Source of the DNA: Dendrobium chrysotoxum
Taxonomy: Eukaryota; Streptophyta; Magnoliopsida; Asparagales; Orchidaceae
Length of the DNA: 64,000 nt
Direction: 5' to 3'
NCBI GenBank assembly: GCA_019925795.1
Contig: CM034304.1
Span: forward strand, 9,487,471-9,551,470
The notes beneath the pieces are model-generated. The model was not told the DNA's origin, made no database searches, and was given only the letters and a program-made list of their open reading frames with translations. The translations under genes and the position numbers were made by a program. How positions within the stretch are numbered: the stretch's first letter is position 1; each line of letters opens with the position of its first letter. Of this stretch, positions 1 to 10,662 are shown one piece after another.

Positions 1-690
1 ATTTTTATATTTTAGAGTCTTAAAATTATATCAAATGGATATAAAGAGTGTATTTCTTAATGGAATGATTAAAGAAGATGTTTTTGTAGAACAACCCTTA
101 GGTTTTGAAAATTTATCATTTTCCAACCATGTATATAAGTTGAAGAAAGATTTATATGGATCAAAATAGGCACCTAGAACATAGTATGAGAGACTTAACA
201 CAATTCTCTTGGATTGATCATTTGTAAGAGTAGTATAGTCGCCAACTAAATCTTTAGAAAATAGGAGATTATATTCTTATAGTTCAAATCTATGTTGATG
301 TCATATTGTTTGGATTTATATATGAAAATCTATGTAATGAATTTTTAGATAGTATAAGTAAGGAATTTGAGATGGGTATGAAGAGAGAATTGAGTGATTT
401 TCTTGGATTTAGTGTAATGCAAAGAGAGGATGGTACCTTCCTTATTTAGACTAAATATATTAAGGTGTTCTTGAAAAAAAATATGTGGAAGGTTTAAAAA
501 GTATAAATACACCAATGAGCTCAACTATCCATCTTGATAAGGATGTAGATGGAAAATCTATGGGTCAAAAATAATATAGGGGAATAATAGGACCACTTAT
601 TTATTTAATCGCTAGCAGACCAAATAACATATTTAGTGTTTATCTATATGCTAGATTTTAGACTGATCCTAAAAGAATCTTATAGATTTT
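1..690 (+). pseudogene. Element C: copia reverse transcriptase, C-terminal part (broken)
   Basis: This is the left-edge remnant of a Sirevirus pol gene. Readable pieces include QMDIKSVFLNG, the run IKEDVFVEQP, a degraded YERL block, INTPMSS at about 505-530, and ASRPNNIFSVYLYARF near 610-655. Stops and frameshifts are frequent. The part before the QMD motif lies outside the window. The RNase H domain and the usual pol-env spacer are absent: the sequence passes to an env-like ORF within about 140 bases, next to a direct repeat at 652-671 and 683-702. It belongs to the same element as the env-like pieces at 834-1538 and 21,600-22,000. Confidence 0.85.
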
Positions 691-702
691 AGATTGATCC
701 TA
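652..702. repeat. Short direct repeat at the internal deletion of element C
   Basis: A 20-base phrase at 652-671 recurs at 683-702 with one difference. It lies where pol stops and the env-like region begins, so it may mark the deletion that removed RNase H and the spacer. The repeat is seen directly; the deletion mechanism is inferred. Confidence 0.6.
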
Positions 703-833
703 CTATACGAACCACCAATTATACTAAATAATCAACCTGAGTAATAAAAGGAAGGGAAAATAACCATTTAAATCACACATTCAAACTCAAATTTCTTTCT
801 ACACTCCAACTATACTCTCTCACTTATATTTCT

Positions 834-1538
834 ATGGCTCCACCAAAGAGTGGTCATGTAGAACTCCACTGACTTGTGGATTTGAGGTTCTAATGTGATG
901 AAGATAAAGATGACTATGTTCGCTATAGAGGAGCTTCCATTGCTAGTTCTAAAGTTCTCAATGATGAAGCTTTCTTATACCAAGTACTCGAATTATTCGC
1001 CTCCTCCACACTCCAATTCATCATTTTCCTTGCTTTTCCTTAACATGCAAAACTATTATTAAAGTTTTTCTCGAATCTTCATGCCACCTCTTACCGCACT
1101 ACTCTTCAATATCTAGTTTATTAACACTGAGTCGTTATCACCCTAGATGAACTTTATGAGCTTCTTCACCTTTCTAATACTAGTCAATCTCCCCATTTTA
1201 TTTTTGGTTCTCTAGATTACAACTAGATGCAAGTCAAGACGCTTATTAGAAACTCCCCTCTACCATAACACCAACGCTTAGTAGGTTCTCTAGTTCCCAA
1301 TGCTCGAGTCTTTCAGTACATTCTTTAAAATAATGTCATAATCAAAGTTGGTGACCATATTAACATCACTCCATTTCTATCCCCAGTCATATACTATTAC
1401 ATTCCAATACCCAATTTAATGCCTATGACTTAATCTTTTAATATATTGAATACCTCACCTCTATTAGGAATCTACAATCTTGATGAAATAAAATCTTTCC
1501 TTACAATATATCATTGGACACATTTTAGAATCCAAATA
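834..1538 (+). pseudogene. Element C: env-like ORF, N-terminal part
   Basis: The ORF opens with ATG at 834 (MAPPKSGHVELH) and aligns with the env-like ORFs of elements A, B, D and E. The best conserved stretch is IIKVGDHINITPFLS, which matches IIPKVGDHIHITPLLS in A. Several stops and frameshifts are present. It ends at 1538, where element B is inserted. The frame resumes at 21,600 and joins cleanly if one copy of AAATA is counted, at a position where A has the same residues uninterrupted. The function is unknown; 'env-like' refers only to its place after pol. Confidence 0.8.
1534..1538. repeat. Target-site duplication of element B, left copy (AAATA)
   Basis: AAATA directly precedes the TG that opens B's 5' LTR and recurs at 21,600-21,604 directly after the TTTTCA end of B's 3' LTR. 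A 5-bp duplication is normal for copia integrase. Confidence 0.85.
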
Positions 1539-2175
1539 TGTGAGAGTTTCACAAGGTTACTCCAAGTAAGGTTCCTTGTCATCTTCTTCAAGCTTCTGCC
1601 TTGATCCTATGGAGGCTCTAGGAAGAATTTCTACAATACTAGGTCTTTGGTTCTCTACCATCTCTAGGAGGGAGAAGAAGAATTCGGGGTTCTCTGCCAT
1701 CACTCTGAGGGTGTAAAAGATTCAAGGTTTGCTGCCATCACCGAGAAGGTGAAAAAGCTTTTGGTTTTCCGCCACATCGGGTAGGTGAAAGTGACTTTGT
1801 AAGGGCTTCTCCACCTTACTGAGGGAGAAAAAGGAGAGATACTATTTTTAGTGTAATACTTGGAATGGAGGGTTCTGGGGAGTGGATGTTGGTCAGGTTA
1901 TACTAAACCACTATAAAATATGGTGTGTTCGTTCTTATTTTTTTCCATACTTTTATTTTTTTGTGGTTTACTATGTGGTTAAAAACTTTGATTTTTTTGT
2001 TATTAAGAATTTATTCGCTTTCACATTCATTGTTGAAATTATTTAAATTTAGTGCTTAAAAAAGTATAAAAGATTTTCTTTTTATTAAAGAATTTTTAAA
2101 TTACCAATTCACCCTCCCCCTCTTGGTTAGCCTCGGGCTGGTTCTTAGAGGTTTAACAACCCTTAAGAACTTTTA
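1539..2175 (+). repeat. Element B 5' LTR (short, lacks most of U3)
   Basis: The LTR starts TGTGAGAG directly after the duplication and ends CTTTTA two bases before the PBS. It aligns only with the later part of the LTRs of A (from about 10,097) and C (from about 23,448), so roughly the first kilobase, holding the palindrome array and likely promoter, is missing. Conserved phrases are 'gtaagggcttct', 'ggggagtgga' and the end block 'ttggttagcctcgggctgg'. Confidence 0.75.
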
Positions 2176-2177
2176 AG

Positions 2178-2189
2178 TGGTATCAGAGC
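2178..2189 (+). promoter_or_regulatory. Element B primer-binding site
   Basis: TGGTATCAGAGC is the standard copia PBS complementary to initiator methionine tRNA. It lies two bases after the LTR end and is an exact match to the usual plant form. Confidence 0.92.
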
Positions 2190-2232
2190 GGGATTCAAAA
2201 ATTAAGTATTAGAAAAATTTAAAAAATGTTCA

Positions 2233-3900
2233 TTGGCTAACTTTGGAAATCATAATACCACGAGAGGATATTCAATCATACGACCACCATTATTTGATAA
2301 TATTCCTTTTGACTTTTAAAAAATTTGCATGTCTACTTTTTTGTAATCTATAGATTATCACATGTGGATGCTAGTTCAAGAAGGATATTCTACACCTTCA
2401 TGCTTTGTTAATGGCATGAAAATTGAACTTCCTTTTTATGAATGGAGCATAGAAGATAGAGATTTAGCCCAATTAAATGCTAAATGTTTATACTATTTTT
2501 TTGTGCATTAAAATCTAAAGATTACATGCGTGTATCTACTTGTATAACTAGAAAAGAAATTTAGGATAAACTCTGTAAAACCTATGAAGGAACAAATGAA
2601 GTAAAATAATCTAGGTTGAATATTCTGCTCCATGACTATGAACACTTTCGTATGAAACATAGTGAACAAACTCTGAAATATATACTAGGTTCACTCATAT
2701 TGTTACTTCCCTGTATGCTTTAGGAAGAAAACTTACTAACTATAAAAAAGGTAATAAAATCTTACATTATCTACCTACTATCTATGATTAAAAAATCACT
2801 GCTATTACTGAATCTAAGGATCTAAATATTTACTCCATTGATAACTTGGATCACTCATTGCTTATGAACACGGAGTGAGTCAAAGGCAACTTGATGCAGG
2901 TGAAAAGAGAAAGGAGAAAACTGTAGCCTTAATGGTTAATAATTTTGATAGTTATAATTCTGTACCAGAGAATGATGACATTGCATTAATGATAAGGCAA
3001 TTCAAGAGCTTTCTATAGAAAAAGCAAAGCATCGTCAGCAATGGAACAAAGGTAAAGCTAATAAAAATTCTAAAGTTTCTATTGATATCATCTGTTTTGA
3101 ATGGAAGAAGATGGGGAACTTGAAGTCAGATTTCCCAAATCTAAAAACTCACCCAATCAAGGAGAAGGGAGAAGAAAAACATAAGTTCAAGAAGAGCAAG
3201 CAAAGGACTCAGAAGGCTTTCTGGGCACACTCTCTTCAGACTCATTTGAAACAGAAGCAGAAGAGGAGGTAACCAACTTATGCTTAATGGCAGATAATCA
3301 ACTTGATCATTCTGATCAAGAGGAGGCATGCGAGCTTTCCTATGATGAACTATTTGAAGTTTTTGAAAAAATTCATATTACATATAGGAAGCTCAAGAAA
3401 ATATATGCAAACTTGAATTCTGATTTTTTAAAACTGTAAAAAGAGCATGAATGCCTAAGGAAAGATCATTCTACTTTGGATTGTAATCATATGGCTTTAT
3501 TAGATGAAATTGATACTTTAAACAAGAAGCATCTTGATTTAACATCTAAATATGACTCCTTGAAAATATCACATGTTGAATAAGAAAATGCATTCCAAGA
3601 ACTAGAGACTCTTACATCTTATTTAGATAGTATAAAGCATGCTTTAAAATTTGATGATTTAATACTTGAAAGTGCAAACAAATTATTACAAGTGAAATTA
3701 ACTGCTTTTAAAGAAAATAAAACACCACCTTCACTTATAGAATTTAATAAACCATCAACACTGCATACATTCAAACCTAGAAAGAGACACCATAACCTAC
3801 ATAGATTAGTAAATCCTTTTATTGGTATTAGATGTTTTTTCTTGTGGCATGCTAGGATATATCTCCCACACTTGCACTATCCACCATAGAACACATTTGG
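2233..3900 (+). pseudogene. Element B gag (nucleocapsid) relic
   Basis: The expected start is changed to TTG at 2233, where A and D have ATG followed by ANFGNHN. Readable blocks include IRPPLFDNIPFDF, IEDRDLAQLNAKC, YTRFTHIVTSLYALGRKL and IRQFKSFL. The first zinc knuckle, near 3088-3140, is destroyed: the second Cys is Trp, the His is Asn and the last Cys is Phe. A coiled-coil region follows, then a second Cys/His block near 3830-3880, also out of frame. Many stops and frameshifts show an old copy. Confidence 0.8.
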
Positions 3901-3989
3901 TGTAGAGACCAAAATTGCATACACCATAGCATAGCATGCATGCATCTTATTTTTCAATTCATAAGGTGCAACCCTAACTTGTTTAGGTT

Positions 3990-5580
3990 CCTAAATCTAA
4001 CCTTGATGATTTTGTAGGGATGCTCTCACAAAGACCTCATGAGAGCATGTGGTGCCTAGACAGTGAATGTTAAAGATATATGATTAGAGATGCAAATCAA
4101 TTCATTTTATTGGAGGCTAGGGTTGAAGGCAAGGTGACAGTTGGAGATAACACCACCAGAAGACTGGTGGGCATAGGTATAATTGACAACTCAAAAAATT
4201 TCCTCATTGAAAATTTTACTGGTAGATGGCTTATAATAGAATCTACTTAGCATAAGTTAGCTTTGTGATAAAGGCTTTAGCATTTAATTTATATCTACCA
4301 GCTGCACGATAAGCTTAAATAGAAATACTATGCTGCAAGGAAAACAAATCAATAATATTTACATGCTTGATTTAAATTGTGTTGAACTTGCTACTTCTCT
4401 TTGTCTAAAAATTATTGTTGATGCAACCTAGTTATGACATAGGAGATTGTGTTATGCAAGCATCAAAATCTTAGAAACATTACCCAAAAAAGACTTAGTG
4501 AGAGGCTTACCCAAACTAGAGTTCACTAAGGATCACCTGTGTGATGCCTGTTAGTTAGGAAAGCAAGTTAAATCCTCCTTCCACTTAATCAAGAACATTA
4601 ACACTAGTAAACCTCTATAAGTCCTTCACATGGATCTTTTTGGACCTATTAGCATTGCAAGCCTAGGAGGGAAATTCTTTGGGTATATGATTGTTGATGA
4701 TTACTTTAGGTTTACTTAGGTTAGATTTCTATCTCATAAAAGTGAATCATTTAAGAAATTTAGGAAATTCTCCACTTAGATTTAGAGGAAGCTAGGTTAT
4801 GAAATTTTGACAATTTATAGTGATTATGATGGAGAATTTAAGAATGAAAGACTTGAATCCTACTGTAAGGAGCAAGGGATAGATCACAATTTTTAGCTCC
4901 TACAAGCCCTTAGCAGAATGGGATAACTAAAAGGAAGAACAAGACCTTGGTAGAAGCCGCTAGAGCTATGTTAGCTAAATATTCACTTCCAAAATACTTC
5001 TAGGAAGAAGTAGTAAATATAGCCAGTTATGTTTTGAATAAGGTTAAAATTAGATCCAAGCTAAACAAGACACCCTATGAAATCCTTTTGGGTAGGACAC
5101 CCAACCTCTCTCACCTTCATGTCTTTGGATGTAAAGTGTTCATTCTAAATAATGAGAAATATCTATTAGGAGAATTTGACCCAAAATCTAATGATGGAGT
5201 CTTCCTAGGATACTTAAATGTTGGAAAATCCTTTAGAGTTTTTATTAAAAGAGTACTGGTGGTAGAGGAGACCACATATATAGTTTTTGATGAATCTGAT
5301 AATACTAGTTATTCTAAGGTGGAAGAAGAAGACGAAGTAGTTGAAGTCACCCAAGGAGTAGAATCTGTAAATCTAGAAGAAAGGGTGGAAGCTGAAAATA
5401 CACTGCCTAGAGAATGGATATATTCTTTAAGTCATCCTAAAGAACTAATCTTAAGAGACCCATATAAAAGTGTTAGAACTAGGCATAGACTTAGGAAATA
5501 AGTGAACCACTTTGCCTTTATCGTAATGATTGAAACCATAAATATAAATCAATCACTATTTGATAAATTCTAGATCATAG
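3990..5580 (+). pseudogene. Element B pol, protease and integrase part
   Basis: The aspartic protease site reads DSEC near 4060 instead of DSGC, so the catalytic glycine is replaced. After the protease come the GAG-pre-integrase block (HRRLCYAS, about 4440), KDHLCDAC of the zinc domain (about 4530), the integrase core HMDLFGPIS (about 4630) and YSDYDGEF (about 4815). The third catalytic region near 4915 is frameshifted. From 5034 to 5501 one long open stretch covers the integrase C-terminal part (NKTPYEILLGRTPNLSHLHV) and an acidic linker. The order protease-integrase-RT is diagnostic of copia. Confidence 0.85.
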
Positions 5581-6640
5581 CTATGCAAGAAGAATTGAAT
5601 CAATTTTTTTGAAATGATGTTTGGGAGCTAGTTGAAAAACCTAAGGTCTAGAGTGTTGTGGAACAAAATGAGTTTTCAAAAATAAAATAAATGATTCTAG
5701 TGTAGTGGTTAGAAATAAAGCAACATAATTGGCTAAGGGGTACAACCAGATAGAAGAGATTGACTTTGAAGAGACTTTTGCCCTTGTAGCCAAATTAGAA
5801 GCCATAAGAGTGCTACTAGCTTTTGCATACTTTAAGGGATTAAAATTGTATCAAATGGATGTTAAAAGTGCCTTTTTAAATGGGGTAATAAAAGAAGATG
5901 TGTATGTTAAACAACCCCCAAGCTTTAAAAACTCATAATTTTCCAATTATGTGTTTAAATAAATAAAGGCATTGTATGGACTGAAACAAGCACCTACAGC
6001 TTGATATGAAAGGCTAAGCACATTCCTACAAGATAGAACCTTTGTTAATGAGAGTGTAGAAACCACCCATTTTCTTAAAAATGTAGGAGAAGAACTACTC
6101 ATTGTCCAGATCTATGTTGATGATATTTTGTTTGGATCTTCTGATAAAAAGTTGTGTGATGAATTCTCTAAAATAATGTGTAAGGAGTTTGAGATGAGTA
6201 TGATGGGAGAACTTAACTACTTTCTTGGATTTAGTATAAGACAGAAAGATAATGAAATTTTTCTCAGTCAATCAAAATATATTAAGGACATCGTTAAGAA
6301 ATATGAAATAGGTAAAGCCAAGACAATTAACACTCCCATGAGCTCTACAGTTCAATTAGATAAGGACTCAAGTGGAAAATCAATTGATCAAAATAAATAC
6401 AGGGGAATAATTTGATCGCTTCTTTACTTAACTGCTAGCAGACTTGATATTATGTTTAATGTTTGTCTCTGTGCTAGATTTTTGGCTGATCTAAAAGAAT
6501 CCCACCAGACTGCTATTAAGAGAATCCTCAGATATCTCCTAAGAACCTAAAACTTGGGAATCTGGTATCCTAAGTATAACACTTCCTTTGAAATAATAGG
6601 ATATTTTGATTTAAACTTTGCTTGATGTAGGGTTGATAAG
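5580..6640 (+). pseudogene. Element B pol, reverse transcriptase
   Basis: Copia RT blocks appear in order: the linker QEELNQFF, AKGYNQIEEIDFEETFA (from 5729), YQMDVKSAFLNG (about 5855), LKQAPTA (about 5985) and the catalytic YVDDILFGS (about 6112-6140). The YVDD is intact. The next blocks are GELNYFLGFSI, INTPMSSTVQLD and ASRLDIMFNVCLCARF. Stops and at least three frameshifts interrupt the chain. It directly precedes RNase H. Confidence 0.88.
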
Positions 6641-6649
6641 AAAAGAACT

Positions 6650-7063
6650 TTTAAAACCTACTAATTTATAGGACAATCCTTAAACTCCTGGTCTAGTAGA
6701 GAATAGAGCTCAGTAGCCCTGTCTACTACAGAAGTTGAGTATATTGCATTAGGAAGTTGTGTGGCATAGGTCCTTTGGTTAAAGCATCAAATTCTAGATT
6801 TAGGACTACCTATAGGCACCATTCCAATCCTATGTGATAACATTAGTGCCATCCATATTTCAAAGAACCCAATCCAACACTCTAGGACCAAACACATAGA
6901 CATAAGGTACCATTTCACTAGGGACTATATCACTAAGGGAGACATAAAACTACATCATGTAGCCACTTAAAATTAGCTTGCAGATATTTTTACAAAATCT
7001 TTGGTTTTCAAAACCTTCAACACCTTAAGAACCATATTAGGTGTCATAGATATTCATGCTTAA
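6650..7063 (+). pseudogene. Element B pol, RNase H domain
   Basis: The domain is recognised by LSTTEVEYIALGSC (about 6717-6760), LCDNISAIHISKNPIQ (about 6830-6870), the HIDIRYHFTRDYITKGD block (about 6894-6945) and the end GVIDIHA with stop at 7061-7063. The VIDI ending is shared with A, D and E. Stops are scattered throughout, so it is not functional. Confidence 0.85.
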
Positions 7064-7704
7064 AAATCTAAAATCTGATTGTTATTTTCTATTTTATGTT
7101 TGTCCTTTCATTATTTTTTTATTTTATTTTTTTTTTATTTTGGTTATTTTATTTTGTTTCAAAAATTTTGTTATTGTCCATTATATTTTAAAGATATTTT
7201 TTGATCACCTCACGCATCACTTCACTGATCCTCACAACTTTCATGCAAAATCATTTCATTTCTTATATCGTACTGTATGAATATCTGTCATACTGTACGA
7301 TATGCACAACACTACACATATCATAACTTTTGGCTTAATGGATGATCCAAATTTAATACATCATTAACAATCATACTATATGAATACCTATTCACCTAGA
7401 CAATAGATGTATCTACTCTAGTTTGGGACAAATTCATTTTGGTTGGTACGACATTTATTAATGATCGTACTGTACAGACTCTTATTTATACTGTATGAAT
7501 CTTTTGGTGAAGGGTCGTACCAAATAGCTCCTTGAAATTTCCATTTCTTAAATAGCTGCGGGATGAATTACGCTTCTAATCCTACCATATAATCGCATAA
7601 TCATGCTATACAATTAGCTTGAATTCTATAAATTAGAGAGTTTTCATCTATTTTCTTCACTCACCTCAAACTCTATAAACTTTCCATTTTCTAGATTTTG
7701 AACA
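7064..7704 (+). repeat. Element B pol-env spacer with palindrome array (7267-7615)
   Basis: The first 200 bases are T-rich with no ORF of note. From 7267 comes a loose array of palindromes of the form ATCRTAC-W-GTAYGAT: for example 7267-7282, the copy near 7287, the copy near 7372, one near 7462 and a degenerate one near 7590. The same kind of array lies in the LTR and in the spacer of other copies. No other gene is visible. Confidence 0.6.
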
Positions 7705-8780
7705 ATGGCTGGCGGTGGAAAATATAGTTGCCAAACCTAGGGTGGCTCTTCCTCTCATCATCCTATCGATGAACATTTTTTGACAGCTTATGAGGAAGTA
7801 GCCTACTACAAGTTTAAAGAAGCCAAAATCACTCCCTCTAGGCTTCTCAACCAATAAGCACTGAACTTTTCAGTGATGAATCTATTCAACTCCATTGCAC
7901 TCCAACTCCTTCTCACCTTAGCATATCCTTTTCATTCTAAAATCATTTATGAGTTCCTTGCCAATCTTAGAATCAGTCATGATGCCACTATCATGACCTT
8001 CTGTGTCGATTGTCAAAATATTGAAATAACTAAAGAAGACATAGGGGTTTAACTAAAATTGAACACCCAAGGTAATAGACCATTTGCTATGGCCTCCAGA
8101 TCTGATTTTGACTGGAGTGCTATAAATCTTATGCTTAGAAATGTTACTGTGAAGTACCACCATCCCTTAGTTCATATCCTTAATCAAAAGGTCAGGGTTA
8201 TCTAACACTTGTTTAGAACTTCTATCATCCCTAAAGTTGGAGACTAGGTAAACATTACCCCTTTACTTTCAATTGTCACATATTTCATCATGTCAAATAC
8301 CCAAATGGATGAAGCCCAAATATTGATCCATTACATCAAAAACTGTACTTCTATTCGACTCCCATCCACTAGAAGAAAACAAAGTATTACTCTAGGATAT
8401 GTCATTGGGTACATCCTAGATAAAAATTTTAATCTCACATCCTGCTCCTCCTGACAACCACCAAATCGTCTTTGCAGATGCTTCTTTCCAAATACTCTTT
8501 CATAAGGAACAGGAGCCATAAGAGCCAATATTTGATGAAGAAGGAGATGCTACCCCTTTAGCTAATACTGCACCTGCAACACCTCTTCACCAAAACTCAT
8601 ATAAGGAGATGATTTAGCATTTTGACAGGCTCGAGACACGCCTGGATCAATAGCTAGTCCAACATGAAAATTAGATGAATTTGTTCAGGGATCAATTTGA
8701 CACAATCCAATAGCAGTACTCCTCAATTCACCAGTTCTTCTAATAGTTTGCACCTCCACAATAACCACATGATCATAATC
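7705..8780 (+). pseudogene. Element B env-like ORF
   Basis: It opens ATG GCT GGC GGT (MAGGGKYS), matching MAGGKRSR in element D. Shared blocks are LALTLAYPF-like text near 7910, DFDWSAINLMLRN, TSIIPKVGD near 8216, NCTSIRLPSTRRK near 8340 and the C-terminal MI-HFDRLETRLDQ near 8610. Stops interrupt it, and a frameshift falls near 8450. No signal peptide or clear membrane span is visible. The function is unknown. Confidence 0.72.
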
Positions 8781-9176
8781 CACATATGTATTAGAGTGTG
8801 TGTGTCATTTTTTTCTATGTTTGTAATTTTTGTGTTTATTTTTCTTTCATTGTTTTTTTGTTTTGTTTTGTTTAATTTTTTTATGTATTTTTAAATTTCT
8901 TTCTTTCAAGTGAAAGTTTTAGTTTATTGTTGTATTTTTTCCCTGAGCAATCACAACAATGATTTTTTTGTTCGTACTGTATGAATAAACAAAAATTATA
9001 TGAATAAGCTTGTACTGTTTGAATGAACTTGTATTGTACGAATAAGATCATACTGTAGGAATAATCTCATACTGTATAATGTGACACTTTCTATATGTAA
9101 TAAAAATTACCTCTATTCCTACTTAAAAAGTTTAAGTAAAGAGTTATTAACTCATCTAAAACTAAAAGGATGAAAT
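8781..9176 (+). other. Element B sequence after the env-like ORF: second palindrome array and start of spacer
   Basis: T-rich sequence leads to a compact array at about 8970-9085 of copies like 'cgtactgtatgaat' and 'catactgtaggaat'. From about 9100 the text matches the pol-env spacer of element A at about 15,800-15,850, and this match continues beyond A at 20,134. No coding potential is seen. The placement after the env-like ORF differs from A and D. Confidence 0.6.
9172..9176. repeat. Target-site duplication of element A, left copy (GAAAT)
   Basis: GAAAT at 9172-9176 corresponds to GAAAA at 20,129-20,133 with one difference. Host sequence on the two sides joins into one continuous match to A's own spacer, which supports the insertion point. 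Confidence 0.8.
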
Positions 9177-10606
9177 TGTTACAAACCTGGATTTGGGGAT
9201 TATAATTTTGATGATAACAAACATTTCTGTGTTTTGCTTTGACTGGCTAACATCTCAGGTACAAAAGATCAAATGCAATTCAAGCCAACTCCAGATCGGG
9301 TCTGCTTGTGTTTAATTATAATTTTTCCCTTTCTTGAGTCAAATGTAATGTAATTTATCCTACAACTAAGTAATCTTGCACACACATACTCAGGGGGAGT
9401 GAGATCTAGTCAAAACTAGAAGTTCAAATTTTGAACAGATCGTACTGGACGATCTGTTCATTGAACTAATCATCTCGGATGATATTTATATCGTACAGGA
9501 CGATCCATTACGAACTGAAAACCATAGCCGCCATGATAATTTAGGTAAGGATTTAAGATTCAAATTTTGGTCTAATCATCCAGGATGATCAATATCGTAC
9601 TGGATGATCTATGATAATATTGCCTAAATTAATCCTTTGATTATTTAATTAAATATGCATATTTTAATATTTTGATCATCCTGGATGATCTGCATATCGT
9701 ACGGGATGATTTGTGGAAAATTTGTACTGATCATCTTGGACTATCCTTGGATCGTTTAGGATTATCAGGTCAAATTCTACACATCATCCTGGACGATCCT
9801 GCGATTGTCCTAGATAATCTTTAGTGGCAGAATTGAGTTTTTAGGGTTTTCTGAAGCCGTCTTTTGGAGCACATCATCCTGGACGATCTTACGATCATCC
9901 TGGACAATCTTTGCCACCAGAACTGATTTGGAAGGATTTTTTGAGCTCTCTTTTTAAGCTTTCTCAAGGCACTTGATAGGTGTCTTTGGCAGCCATTGAG
10001 GCTTCATTTCTTCTGGAGAAAACTTGAAGAGAGAGTTTGAAAGGGAGAGTGGAAAGGGTGGAATTTGAGAGGGAGAAGAGCCTTGGAAAGGGTATTTTCG
10101 AGGGAGTGTGATGGGGTTCACACGGTTGCTCCAGCAAGCTTTCACCTAAGTACCATCGGATTCAAGGGTCATCTCGAAGGAAGTTTTGGGAAGAAGAAGA
10201 TCTCTTTGGTGTCTAGGGACCCGAATACTCCGCCACACGAAGGAAGGTAGAAGTGATTTTGTAAGGGCTTCTCCGCCTAACTGTGGGGGTTAAAGGAGCG
10301 TCACTAAAGGTGTAGTGCAATACCGAGAGGGTGCCTCTAGGGAGTGGACGCAGGTCAAATTGGACTGAACCACTATAAATCTGGTGTGTTCTTTTTGATT
10401 TTTTTTCATATTTTATTTTACTTTTATTAACTGCTTGGTGAAATCTGTGATTGATCTTTTTATTATTGATTTAATTTATTTTCGCTGCAAGATTTAAAAA
10501 GATTTTTTCTTTTGGTTAAAGAAGTTTTTAAATATCCAATTCACCTCCCTTCTTGGTTAGCTTTGGGACTAGTTCATAAGGGCTTAACACCCTTATCAAA
10601 CTTTCA
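9177..10606 (+). repeat. Element A 5' LTR (1430 bp)
   Basis: It begins TGTTACAAACCTGG and ends ACTTTCA, two bases before the PBS. U3 carries 'ttttgatgataacaaacattt' near its start and a palindrome array from about 9438 to 9925. The R/U5 part has GA-rich text and the phrase 'gtaagggcttctccgcc'. Near the end the short run 'cacctcccttcttgg' occupies the site where the 3' LTR has a 26-C tract. ORFs inside it are composition artefacts. Confidence 0.92.
9438..9925. repeat. Palindrome array in the 5' LTR of A
   Basis: Repeated imperfect palindromes of consensus GATCRTCC-W-GGAYGATC occur about every 30-60 bases, for example at 9438-9454, and near 9485, 9585, 9600, 9675, 9780 and 9870. Copies are degenerate but keep the two-fold symmetry. 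They may be protein-binding sites or structural repeats; the sequence does not say which. Confidence 0.75.
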
Positions 10607-10608
10607 AG

Positions 10609-10620
10609 TGGTATCAAAGC
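10609..10620 (+). promoter_or_regulatory. Element A primer-binding site
   Basis: TGGTATCAAAGC differs by one base from the usual initiator-Met-tRNA PBS (TGGTATCAGAGC) and lies two bases after the LTR. Confidence 0.9.
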
Positions 10621-10662
10621 GGGATTCAAAAAAGTAGTTTAAAAACTTTTGAATTTTGATCC

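Noticed and set aside
2178..2189. tRNA gene remnants at PBS sites
   Set aside because: Only the 12-base primer-binding sites are present; no cloverleaf can be folded.
10065..10250. 61- and 63-codon ORFs inside the LTRs of A (also 19,566-19,757 and minus-strand ones)
   Set aside because: They lie in R/U5 of both LTRs, overlap on both strands and have no recognisable domain; they reflect LTR repetition.
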